Position numbers and translations under genes: made by a program. Below, piece by piece: positions 1 through 5,618 of a stretch of DNA of 5,618 nt. Location: NCBI GenBank assembly GCA_052139595.1, contig JBKQWK010000166.1, positions 1-5,618 of the forward strand, in the 5' to 3' direction. The notes under the pieces were generated by a model. It worked only from the letters and a program-made list of their open reading frames with translations, was not told the origin of the DNA and searched no databases. The stretch is from JBKQWK01 sp052139595 (GTDB taxonomy: Bacteria > Actinomycetota > Thermoleophilia > UBA2241). The number at the start of each line of letters is the position of its first letter. The stretch's first letter is position 1.

Positions 1-2451
1 GGCGCAATAGTGATAGCCGCAGTTCTCGCGCTGGCGGCTAATGTTGCCGTGGCGCATGCTGCGGCACCGGGTGCCAGCAAGATTCCGCCAACCCGGGCGG
101 TTCTGCTCTCAGCGCCGTTGCCGGTGACTGCTACCGTCGGCAGCGCCGCTTCTCCTGTAGCTTCCGAGCCGTCAATTGGCCTCGTCACGGGTGGGCAGTC
201 GCTTTTCGCCCAGCCGAGACTGACGACGCCGGCGGCGGATCGGATCGTCCGTTTGGACCCGGGCTGGAGCTTTAATCTCGTCGCCGCGCTGGTGCGTCTC
301 AAGCGCCCTTACGATCCGCGCTTCGTCCTGTTTGTGCGCACCAGCAACGACGCGCTTCACTGGAGCACCTGGCAGCGTCTGACGTTCGACTCCAGCGATG
401 CGCCAGGAGAGTCCGTGTCTGCCGACAACACCTGCTCTGAACCGCTGTGGATTGGGTCGGCCCGCTATCTTGACTACCGGGTTGGCGAGACGGCGGCCGA
501 CTTCGCTCCCGCCGCTCGCGACCTTCGCTTCGCCTTCGTTAACACCGTGGGCAGCGGCACGGCTGGTGCAAGCGCCGCCGGTACGATCAGTACCGGCGCG
601 ACCAGCCCGGCGCTTGCCACGCAGCCTCAGGCTTCCGTCATGCGCACCACCAATGTGTCGAGCGCCACTCCGGCGAGCGTGCCAAGCGAGCCGCCGATCG
701 TGACACGAGCACAGTGGGGCGCTAATGAGTCGTGGCTCTCGGGCGTTCCCGGAGATGCCAGTCTGTACATGGCGTTTCTGCATCACACCGACACCACAAA
801 CGACTACACGGCGGCCGAGGCGCCGGCGATCATACGGGCCATTTACTACTACCACACCAAAGTGCTGGGCTGGGACGACATCGGCTACAACTTCCTGATC
901 GACAAGTACGGCACGATCTACGAGGGTCGTGCCGGCAGCATCACCGACAACGTGATCGGCGCGCAAGTGCTCGGTTTCAACACCCACAGCATGGGCGTCG
1001 CTTTGCTTGGAACCTACGTGAACGTTGCCCCAACGGCGGCGCAGCTTGCGTCGCTGGAGAAGCTGCTTGCGTGGAAGTTCGACGTCAACGGCATCGACCC
1101 CCTCGGCAAAACAGTCATGACCTGCGGGACGACTGAGAAGTTTAAGGTCGGCCAGCAGGTTACCTTGCCGACGATTGCCGGCCACCGTGACGCCAACTAC
1201 ACCGCCTGTCCGGGCGCCGATGCGTATGCACTGCTGCCTCAGATTCGCATCGCTGTCGCTGCTATCGAACGACCGAAGCTTCTCTCGCTCACGCTCTCAT
1301 CGGCGGCATTCGACCCGACGGGTGCCGCGACGCAGAGCAACGTCGCCATCGCGGGAACTTTGGCTTCGCCGGCGGCGTGGACGATCACGGTGCGCGACGA
1401 TAGCCAGCTCGTAGTTGCCACGTTCTCCGGTAGCGGGACGAAGCTTGCCGCTGCGTGGAATGGGCGCAGTCCCGCCGGCGCTGTGTTGCCGGACGGGAAC
1501 TACACAGTCACTGCGTCGGCGACGAACGTCGGCATCACCGGATCGCCGCGCAGTGTGGCGGTCGCGATCGTCACCGTCGCTCCTCAGGTCACCAGCTTTT
1601 CACCCAGCCTGGGCTTGGTCGGCGACAGTTTCACCATCAGCGGCACGAGCTTCATCGGGACCACCGCGGTCAGCGTCAACGGTGTGCCGGCGTCACGCTT
1701 TACGGTGACCAGCGCGACGCAGATCAGGGTGACCGTGCCGGCTGGAGCCAGTGGCGCGGGCCCGATCGCGGTTACGACCCCCGCTGGCACCGCCACGAGT
1801 GCCGCCAGCTTCACGGTCATGGCCAAGCCGACGCTGACGCTCAAGCTCGGCGGCCTCACTGCGGGCAGCATCACGTTCGGCCAGAGCTTCACCGCCAGTG
1901 GCGTGCTGGCCCCACCATCACTCGCTCGCAGCGCAGTTGCCGTTACCGTGCAGCGCGAGCAGTACGGCAAGTGGGTCACCGTCGCCAGCTTCGTGCGCCC
2001 GACCAGCTTCAGCGCCACGTACGTCGTCAGCTACAAACCGGCGACGCTGGGCGTCTATCGCGTAAAGACGACGATTGCCGCCAGCACCACTCACGCGGCG
2101 GCCACGACGATGTGGCAGATGTTCACCGTCAGTGTCGTTAAACCGACGCTGACGCTCAGGCTAAACGGGCTCACGGCGGGCAGTGTCATGCTCGGTAAAA
2201 GCCTTACCATCAGCGGCGCACTGGCTCCAGCCGCGCTCGCCGGTGCAGCAGTGACTGCGACCGTGCAGCGCGAGCAGTACGGCAAGTGGCTGACTGTCAC
2301 CAGCTTGGTGCGCCCGACAAGTGCGAGCAGCACGTACAGCGCTGGCTACAAGCCCGTCAAACTCGGCACTTATCGCGTAAAGACGACGATCGCGGCCAGC
2401 GCGACTCGAACATCGGCGACGACGATGTGGCAGACATTCACGGTGAAGTAG
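1..2451 (+). CDS. Secreted PGRP-family N-acetylmuramoyl-L-alanine amidase with FlgD-Ig, IPT/TIG and C-terminal tandem repeats (5' end probably outside window)
   Basis: Probable zinc amidase cutting the MurNAc-L-Ala bond of peptidoglycan outside the membrane. Residues are numbered from the GTG at 10. Residues 1-19 look like the hydrophobic core and Ala-rich cleavage site (AHA) of a signal peptide but lack the usual basic N-terminus. The frame is open back to base 1 and no Shine-Dalgarno is visible, so the true start is probably upstream. An N-terminal beta-rich region (about 70-180) is followed by an Ala/Ser/Thr linker. The PGRP/amidase_2 domain spans about 230-418 and opens with VTRAQWGA. Expected zinc ligands are present: the His258-His259 pair, His392 in AGHRD and Cys400 in ACPG, plus Tyr293 in DIGYNF, matching catalytic PGRPs. 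Then come a FlgD-like Ig domain (about 424-505, WNGRSPAG...LPDGNYTV), an IPT/TIG domain (about 525-605) and two 105-residue repeats (606-813) that may bind wall or surface polymers. Amidase activity is well supported; the tail's role is inference. Confidence 0.9.
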   Translation, partial: GAIVIAAVLALAANVAVAHAAAPGASKIPPTRAVLLSAPLPVTATVGSAASPVASEPSIGLVTGGQSLFAQPRLTTPAADRIVRLDPGWSFNLVAALVRLKRPYDPRFVLFVRTSNDALHWSTWQRLTFDSSDAPGESVSADNTCSEPLWIGSARYLDYRVGETAADFAPAARDLRFAFVNTVGSGTAGASAAGTISTGATSPALATQPQASVMRTTNVSSATPASVPSEPPIVTRAQWGANESWLSGVPGDASLYMAFLHHTDTTNDYTAAEAPAIIRAIYYYHTKVLGWDDIGYNFLIDKYGTIYEGRAGSITDNVIGAQVLGFNTHSMGVALLGTYVNVAPTAAQLASLEKLLAWKFDVNGIDPLGKTVMTCGTTEKFKVGQQVTLPTIAGHRDANYTACPGADAYALLPQIRIAVAAIERPKLLSLTLSSAAFDPTGAATQSNVAIAGTLASPAAWTITVRDDSQLVVATFSGSGTKLAAAWNGRSPAGAVLPDGNYTVTASATNVGITGSPRSVAVAIVTVAPQVTSFSPSLGLVGDSFTISGTSFIGTTAVSVNGVPASRFTVTSATQIRVTVPAGASGAGPIAVTTPAGTATSAASFTVMAKPTLTLKLGGLTAGSITFGQSFTASGVLAPPSLARSAVAVTVQREQYGKWVTVASFVRPTSFSATYVVSYKPATLGVYRVKTTIAASTTHAAATTMWQMFTVSVVKPTLTLRLNGLTAGSVMLGKSLTISGALAPAALAGAAVTATVQREQYGKWLTVTSLVRPTSASSTYSAGYKPVKLGTYRVKTTIAASATRTSATTMWQTFTVK
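1825..2448 (+). repeat. Two tandem 315-bp (105-codon) repeats at the 3' end of the amidase gene
   Basis: Copy 1 begins at 1825 (residue 606, KPTLTL) and copy 2 at 2140 (residue 711, KPTLTL). Every matched block has a constant 315-bp offset. Hand alignment gives about 70% protein identity over 102 residues. Several stretches are identical in DNA: 30 bp at 1945-1974 and 2260-2289 (encoding TVQREQYGKW), 20 bp at 2056-2075 and 2371-2390, and 16 bp at 2104-2119 and 2419-2434. Each copy has the pattern W-x-TV ... TY ... YKP ... YRVKTT, typical of beta-sandwich modules repeated at the end of actinobacterial surface proteins. The family name is not recognised. Confidence 0.9.
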
Positions 2452-2501
2452 CCGGCGCACAACAGACGTCAAGCTGGTCCAGGTTCGCTTCCAGTCCGGA
2501 G

Positions 2502-2534
2502 TGACGACCGAGTCTGCTTAACTCACTGTCGTCA
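2502..2534. terminator. Possible hairpin terminator between convergent genes
   Basis: A perfect 7-bp inverted repeat, TGACGAC (2502-2508) and GTCGTCA (2528-2534), encloses a second 4-bp pairing, GAGT (2510-2513) with ACTC (2521-2524), around a 7-nt loop. An asymmetric internal bulge (1 versus 3 nt) separates the two helices. It lies 50 bp past the amidase stop and 12 bp past the nuclease stop on the other strand, where a shared bidirectional terminator would be expected. No T-tract follows on either strand, so it is not a canonical intrinsic terminator. Confidence 0.35.
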
Positions 2535-2546
2535 GTAGCGGTGGCC

Positions 2547-4586
2547 TCAAATCGAGGATTCCCCGCGTAAGTGGCGGGCAGCCGCGCTTTGTTGGAGCTC
2601 ACCGGGCATGCACAGCGGTAGGCGCCGGGTGAGTTCGCTCACCAAACCGGCGAACTCGCTGAGCGGCGGCCGGGTGGGCGGCAGGATCAGCGTATGCACG
2701 TCGGCGCGGTGATGCACGAGCCAGCCGTGTACCAGCAGCAGCTCGTCGATAATGCCGGCTGCCAAAGGCAGCGACGGTGTGGCCGCGGCGTAGACGGCAG
2801 CCAAGGCGGCGTTCAGCTCTTCGCGCGTGTGGCCGGTCGGGTCGGTGTCGATCTCCTCGACCACTGTGCCGGCGGCGACGCAGAAAAGGGTGATTCGGCC
2901 GGCCCGGCGCGCCGGATAGGCGAGCACTGCGTAGCCGGTCAGGGCTGTGCGCAGTCGGTCGAGGCGACGCATCGCCTCGACCACGGTCTCGCGCTGCTCC
3001 TGCAGCTTGCCGGCCTGCTCGAAGGCCAGCATCTTGACGAGTTCGCTCTGTCGCGCCTGCAGGCGAACGTCCAAGTCGCTGGCATCGCCCTCGAGCACGC
3101 GCCGCACCTGCGTGACCGCTGCCGCATACTTCCCGTTCGTGGGCTGGCGGCAGGGTGCCAGGCAAGCGCCTATGTCGGCGCGGGAGCAGCCCTGGTTGCT
3201 CGCGTGCCTGCTGCGGCTCGCGTGTTGCTCGGTACCAGGGACGCTGCCGGCGGTGGTGGTGCCGCCGCCCTGCCGCCCGTCGCCGCCCGTCGCCGCTCTC
3301 GCGCCTTCGCCACCGTCGCTGATGATCGCGCTCGCGCAGGTACGCAGCGGATGGGTGGCGTTGAGGCAGTCGGCGAATTTCTTCGCCAGGCTGACTTTGC
3401 GAAACGGGCCGGCGTAGAGGCCGCTGCCGACCCGCACATTGGGCGTCGCATACACGCGCGGGTACTCGTCGGTGGTGAGCTTCACGTAGTGGTAGCTGCC
3501 CATTTTGGTGCCATGCTGATTGTATTGTGGTCGGTAGCGCGCCAGCAGGCGACCCTCAAGGAGCAGCGCCGCAAACTCGGAGCCGCACTCGATGACCTCG
3601 AAGTGATCGAGCAGCTCCAGCGCCTGGCGGGCGCCATGGGCCTGTCGCTGCAGGAAGTGATCGCGCGTGCGACGGCGCAGGTTCTCGGTCTTGCCGATGT
3701 ACAGCGCCTCGCCCTTCTCATCGCGCATGATGTAAACCCCCGGAGTGGTTGGCAGTTCCTCCGTGAGCGTGATCTTGTGATAGTTGCGTCGCGATCCTGG
3801 CTCGCAAAAGCGCGCCACCTGCTCGAGCGTGGTCATGCCCTGCTCTTCGAGCTGGGCGAGAAAGACCTGTAGCAGCTCGGCAGTTGCTAAAGCGTCGGCG
3901 AGTGCCCGGTGCGCAGGCTTCACCGTCGTCTCAAAGCGCTCGGCAAGGGCGCTCAGAGAGCAGCGTTGACCGGGGCAGAGCTTGCGAGCCAGGCGCAGCG
4001 TGTCGAGCGCCGGTCGCGGGAAGGTACAGCGCATGAGCAGCCCCAGCTCGTAATCGAGAAAGCCGAGGTCGAAACGCGCGTTGTGAGCAACCAGGACCGA
4101 GTTGGCGGCGAACTCGACGAAGCGTGGCAGGACCTCGGCGATCGGCGGTTGATCACGAACCATGGCGTTCGTGATACCAGTGATCTGCGTGATTGTTGCT
4201 GAGATCGTCTGCTGCGGATTGACGAGCTGCGAGAAGGTGCCGACCTGCCGACCGTGTTCGAGACGCACGGCGCCAATCTCGGTGATCTTGGCAAACCCGG
4301 GTGTGGCGCCGGTCGTTTCGAGGTCGACCACGGTAAAGGCGACGGCGGCCAGGTCGCGCTGCTGAGCACGCCAGAGGGCGAGGCCAATGAGCACGTCACT
4401 CTCCCAGCCAAAGCGCTCGTCGTTGCGCGCGAGGTCGTCAAGGAGAGCGTGCATGAGTGGCGGCGAACAGGTTGTGGCGGGGAAGAGGTGCGGCCACGCC
4501 TCGCGGTAGTCGAGTGCCTCGCCGGCACGCTCGAGGAGCGCAAACAGGTCATCGGCCATCGAAAACGCGAGCTGCACGAGACTCAT
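2547..4586 (-). CDS. DEDDh 3'-5' exonuclease / UvrC-like GIY-YIG nuclease fusion protein
   Basis: A 679-aa two-nuclease protein, probably cytoplasmic and acting in DNA repair. Residues 1-80 are an unassigned, mostly helical leader. Residues 83-245 form a DnaQ-like exonuclease with all DEDDh positions: Asp88 and Glu90 (VDLETTG), Asp173 (HNARFD), His226 and Asp231 (HRALAD). Residues 279-360 form a GIY-YIG domain: GVY 283-285, YIG 296-298, arginines 304-306, Glu344 and PQYN ending at Asn356. As in UvrC, a Cys set follows (Cys417, Cys467, Cys475, Cys479; the last three spaced C-x7-C-x3-C), then a UVR-like segment (about 511-545, MLAFEQAGKLQEQ) and a 130-residue tail. UvrC's second (RNase H-like) nuclease and HhH domains are absent, so this is not UvrC. 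The fusion resembles the 'DEDD exonuclease domain-containing' proteins of Actinobacteria and the idea of Cho. Residues 418-466 are a Gly/Ala/Ser/Thr-rich insertion. No Shine-Dalgarno precedes Met1; Met10 (ATG at 4559) is an alternative start. Confidence 0.88.
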   Translation of the reverse strand: MSLVQLAFSMADDLFALLERAGEALDYREAWPHLFPATTCSPPLMHALLDDLARNDERFGWESDVLIGLALWRAQQRDLAAVAFTVVDLETTGATPGFAKITEIGAVRLEHGRQVGTFSQLVNPQQTISATITQITGITNAMVRDQPPIAEVLPRFVEFAANSVLVAHNARFDLGFLDYELGLLMRCTFPRPALDTLRLARKLCPGQRCSLSALAERFETTVKPAHRALADALATAELLQVFLAQLEEQGMTTLEQVARFCEPGSRRNYHKITLTEELPTTPGVYIMRDEKGEALYIGKTENLRRRTRDHFLQRQAHGARQALELLDHFEVIECGSEFAALLLEGRLLARYRPQYNQHGTKMGSYHYVKLTTDEYPRVYATPNVRVGSGLYAGPFRKVSLAKKFADCLNATHPLRTCASAIISDGGEGARAATGGDGRQGGGTTTAGSVPGTEQHASRSRHASNQGCSRADIGACLAPCRQPTNGKYAAAVTQVRRVLEGDASDLDVRLQARQSELVKMLAFEQAGKLQEQRETVVEAMRRLDRLRTALTGYAVLAYPARRAGRITLFCVAAGTVVEEIDTDPTGHTREELNAALAAVYAAATPSLPLAAGIIDELLLVHGWLVHHRADVHTLILPPTRPPLSEFAGLVSELTRRLPLCMPGELQQSAAARHLRGESSI
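3272..3296 (-). repeat. 10-bp tandem repeat (2.5 copies) inside the nuclease fusion gene
   Basis: On the plus strand GCCGCCCGTC occurs at 3272-3281 and 3282-3291, followed by a partial copy GCCGC at 3292-3296. On the coding strand it falls within residues 431-439 of the fusion nuclease, inside the Gly-rich insertion between Cys417 and Cys467. The unit is not a multiple of three, so gain or loss of one copy would shift the frame. Confidence 0.85.
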
Positions 4587-4590
4587 TGTA
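4585..4590 (-). promoter_or_regulatory. Possible -10 element of the nuclease gene, overlapping its annotated start
   Basis: The minus strand reads TACAAT here, matching TATAAT at five of six positions. Its last two bases are the first two of the ATG at 4586. The best -35 at 16-nt spacing is TGCACT (4612-4607), only three of six to TTGACA. If it is used, the transcript would begin inside the first codons and the protein would start at Met10 (4559) or another internal codon. A single hexamer match can be chance. Confidence 0.22.
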
Positions 4591-4655
4591 GACCGGACTG
4601 GTGATCAGTGCACTTTCGAATGGCGACCGCTGGCCGGCACCGTGGGCTGGCATCG

Positions 4656-4678
4656 GCCCGTCGACGCTGCCCGTCGAC
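4656..4678. repeat. Directly repeated GCCCGTCGAC in the divergent promoter region
   Basis: GCCCGTCGAC occurs at 4656-4665 and 4669-4678, with GCT between and 13 bp from start to start. Each copy ends in the 6-bp palindrome GTCGAC (4660-4665 and 4673-4678), so two dyads lie just over one helical turn apart, on nearly the same face. The location between two divergent genes would suit an operator, but no regulator can be named. GC-rich DNA makes GTCGAC common, so chance is a serious alternative. Confidence 0.4.
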
Positions 4679-4747
4679 AGCCGTTCGTCGGTCGGGCCGG
4701 CGTCGCGCCACGTCATTTGGTGCCCCGCCGGCAGATTCGTTACGAGT

Positions 4748-4801
4748 TTGGCAAGAGAGCGATCACGGGTACATGGCCGGAGAGTAAGGTTACGTTATTA
4801 T
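4748..4801 (+). promoter_or_regulatory. Probable promoter region of the hsp20-lon operon
   Basis: Two weak readings are possible. TTGGCA (4748-4753, five of six to the -35 consensus) is followed 16 nt later by TACATG (4770-4775, three of six). Alternatively TATTAT (4796-4801, five of six to the -10 consensus) lies in the only AT-rich patch of this intergenic region but lacks a matching -35 hexamer. GTTAC occurs at 4739-4743 and 4789-4793, and inverted (GTAAC) at 4810-4814. I saw no CIRCE (TTAGCACTC-N9-GAGTGCTAA) or HAIR (CTTGAGT-N7-ACTCAAG) element, so heat control, if any, would use another mechanism. Confidence 0.25.
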
Positions 4802-4846
4802 CGCAGCCGGTAACGCAAGGTCGCCTCGCGCGGGGCGGCGGCAGGC

Positions 4847-4852
4847 AAGGAG
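4847..4852 (+). promoter_or_regulatory. Shine-Dalgarno site for hsp20
   Basis: AAGGAG lies seven bases before the GTG at 4860. This strong match at ideal spacing is why GTG 4860 is taken as the Hsp20 start rather than a later codon. Confidence 0.8.
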
Positions 4853-4859
4853 TCTAACG

Positions 4860-5288
4860 GTGGATATCGACGATCTTCACAGCGACGTACTGCGCGCTTT
4901 TGACGACATCTGCGCGGTTCGTGGCCGGCAGCAGCGTGGCGGGTCGGGCTTCCGGCCGCTGGCCGACGCGTTCTACGAAGAAGCGTCGCGCCAGGTCGTG
5001 GTGCGCTTCGAACTTCCCGGCATGGAGCGCGACGAGATCAGTCTGCTCGTCGATCGCCGCCAGCTTGCCGTCCGCGGCGAGCGCCGCTTTCCCGTTGGCG
5101 AGGGACGTGTGTATCAGCAAGTCGAGATGGACTACGGCCCCTTCGAGCGACGTATACGTTTGACGGTCGATGTCGACCCCGATGCAACGACGGCCACCTA
5201 CGAGGCCGGGGTGCTCGAAGTGCGGCTCACTCTGGTTGAGCGCGAGGGTGCGCGACAGATCAAAATCAACGCTGAGGCGGAAGAATGA
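4860..5288 (+). CDS. Hsp20 / alpha-crystallin family small heat-shock protein
   Basis: A 142-aa ATP-independent holdase that should bind unfolding proteins in the cytoplasm and keep them refoldable or degradable. It starts at GTG with a good Shine-Dalgarno site (AAGGAG, 7-nt spacing). A short N-terminal arm (1-33) precedes the alpha-crystallin domain (about 34-128), which shows FELPGM (50-55), the beta-hairpin GERRF, the aromatic DYGPFERRI segment and the family signature A-G-V-L in YEAGVLEVRL (114-123). The C-terminal extension carries an I-x-I motif, IKI (134-136), which in this family docks onto neighbouring subunits in the oligomer. Its stop overlaps the next start as ATGA (5285-5288), so it is translationally coupled to Lon. 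This pairing suggests joint protein quality control, with Lon degrading clients the sHsp holds. Family assignment is certain; client range is unknown. Confidence 0.95.
   Translation: MDIDDLHSDVLRAFDDICAVRGRQQRGGSGFRPLADAFYEEASRQVVVRFELPGMERDEISLLVDRRQLAVRGERRFPVGEGRVYQQVEMDYGPFERRIRLTVDVDPDATTATYEAGVLEVRLTLVEREGARQIKINAEAEE
5274..5277 (+). promoter_or_regulatory. Weak Shine-Dalgarno site for lon inside hsp20
   Basis: GAGG lies seven bases before the Lon ATG at 5285, within the last codons of hsp20. Together with the ATGA overlap it supports translation of lon directly after hsp20, partly by re-initiation. Confidence 0.5.
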
Positions 5289-5618
5289 GCGAGCAAACCG
5301 ACGAGATCAAGGCGGAGCACGCCGAACAGGAGATCCCCGGCACGCTGCCGGTGCTGCCGCTGCGCGACACCGTTGTCTATCCCGATACCATGATTCCCTT
5401 GACCATCGGGCAAGAGCGGTCGATCAAACTCATCGACGATGTGCTTGGCAGCAATCGCCTGCTCGTGCTGGTTACGAGCAAGGATGCCGAGAATGAGACT
5501 CCCGGTCCGGATCTGCTGCATACGATTGGCACTGTCGGTGTGGCGCACAAGATGGTCAAGCTACCCGACAACACGATGCGCATTCTCGTGCAGGGACTCA
5601 AGCGAGTCACCCTCGACC
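5285..5618 (+). CDS. lon: Lon ATP-dependent protease, N-terminal domain (3' end outside window)
   Basis: Only the first 111 codons lie in the window. After a polar, acidic leader of about 20 residues, the LON substrate-recognition domain begins with LPVLPLRDTVVYP, a highly characteristic motif, followed by PLTIGQERSIKLID, a GTVGVAHKM segment and LPDNTMRILVQGLKRV. These match the beta-rich N-domain of bacterial LonA. The AAA+ module and the Ser-Lys protease domain would lie downstream and cannot be checked. Lon is a cytoplasmic hexamer degrading misfolded and selected regulatory proteins with ATP. The start is the ATG overlapping the hsp20 stop (ATGA). Proteins with only a LON N-domain exist, so a full protease is inferred from the motif match and operon partner rather than seen. 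Confidence 0.9.
   Translation, partial: MSEQTDEIKAEHAEQEIPGTLPVLPLRDTVVYPDTMIPLTIGQERSIKLIDDVLGSNRLLVLVTSKDAENETPGPDLLHTIGTVGVAHKMVKLPDNTMRILVQGLKRVTLD

Noticed and set aside
172..1185. Minus-strand open frame (337 codons) antisense to the amidase
   Set aside because: Arg/Val/Gly-rich shadow translation with no domain; the plus strand encodes a clear PGRP domain over the same bases.
1455..2141. Plus-strand open frame of 228 codons in another frame within the amidase
   Set aside because: Composition is Arg/His/Gln-rich, typical of a frame-shifted reading; it even repeats where the real gene repeats.
2545..2557. Small hairpin CCTC-AAATC-GAGG over the nuclease stop codon
   Set aside because: Only four base pairs; too weak to call a terminator, and it overlaps coding sequence.
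2694..3872. Long plus-strand open frame (392 codons) antisense to the nuclease fusion gene
   Set aside because: It mirrors the real gene in GC-rich DNA, where stops are rare. Its product has no recognisable motifs, while the minus strand carries complete DEDDh and GIY-YIG signatures.
2547..4586. Calling the fusion gene uvrC, or the polymerase III epsilon subunit dnaQ
   Set aside because: It lacks UvrC's RNase H-like nuclease and HhH domains, and epsilon does not carry GIY-YIG and UvrC Cys regions. Each name fits only half of the protein.
4601..4857. Two small overlapping plus-strand frames between the nuclease and hsp20 genes
   Set aside because: No Shine-Dalgarno, no recognisable motif and Arg/Gly/Pro-rich composition expected of non-coding GC-rich DNA. 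The space is needed for two divergent promoters.
4587..4859. CIRCE or HAIR heat-shock operator, or a LexA box, upstream of hsp20 or the repair gene
   Set aside because: Reading both strands I found no inverted repeat matching these consensus sites.

Overview
This is a high-GC (roughly low-to-mid 60s %, estimated by eye) bacterial chromosomal segment with four protein-coding genes and short intergenic spaces. The use of GTG starts, the multidomain secreted peptidoglycan-recognition amidase, and especially a DEDDh exonuclease fused to a UvrC-like GIY-YIG nuclease are most familiar from Actinobacteriota (Thermoleophilia-like lineages come to mind). Some Chloroflexota have similar gene content. 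The taxonomic guess is an inference with low confidence.

Layout. (1) Positions 1-2451, plus strand: the 3' part (nearly all) of a secreted zinc amidase of the PGRP/amidase_2 family. Its tail carries a FlgD-like Ig domain, an IPT/TIG domain and two near-identical 105-codon tandem repeats. (2) Positions 2452-2546: a 95-bp space between convergent genes, with one hairpin that could end transcription. (3) Positions 2547-4586, minus strand: a 679-aa nuclease joining a DEDDh 3'-5' exonuclease to a UvrC-type GIY-YIG nuclease, Cys cluster and UVR-like segment. It has a Gly/Ala/Ser/Thr-rich insertion inside the Cys cluster. (4) Positions 4587-4859: a 273-bp divergent intergenic region that should hold both outward promoters; it contains a 10-bp direct repeat built on GTCGAC and repeated GTTAC motifs. 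(5) Positions 4860-5288, plus strand: an Hsp20/alpha-crystallin small heat-shock protein, overlapping by ATGA with (6) positions 5285 to beyond 5618: the N-terminal domain of a Lon protease, cut by the window end.

Functionally there are three independent units: cell-wall hydrolysis outside the cell, DNA repair or nucleic-acid processing, and a protein quality-control bicistron (holdase plus ATP-dependent protease). No mobile element, CRISPR array, tRNA or rRNA was seen. I did not find a clearly unprecedented system. The points most worth a second look are the insertion splitting the UvrC-type Cys cluster (with a frame-breaking 10-bp tandem repeat inside it), the recently duplicated or homogenised repeats at the amidase C-terminus, and the paired GTCGAC motifs in the divergent promoter region.
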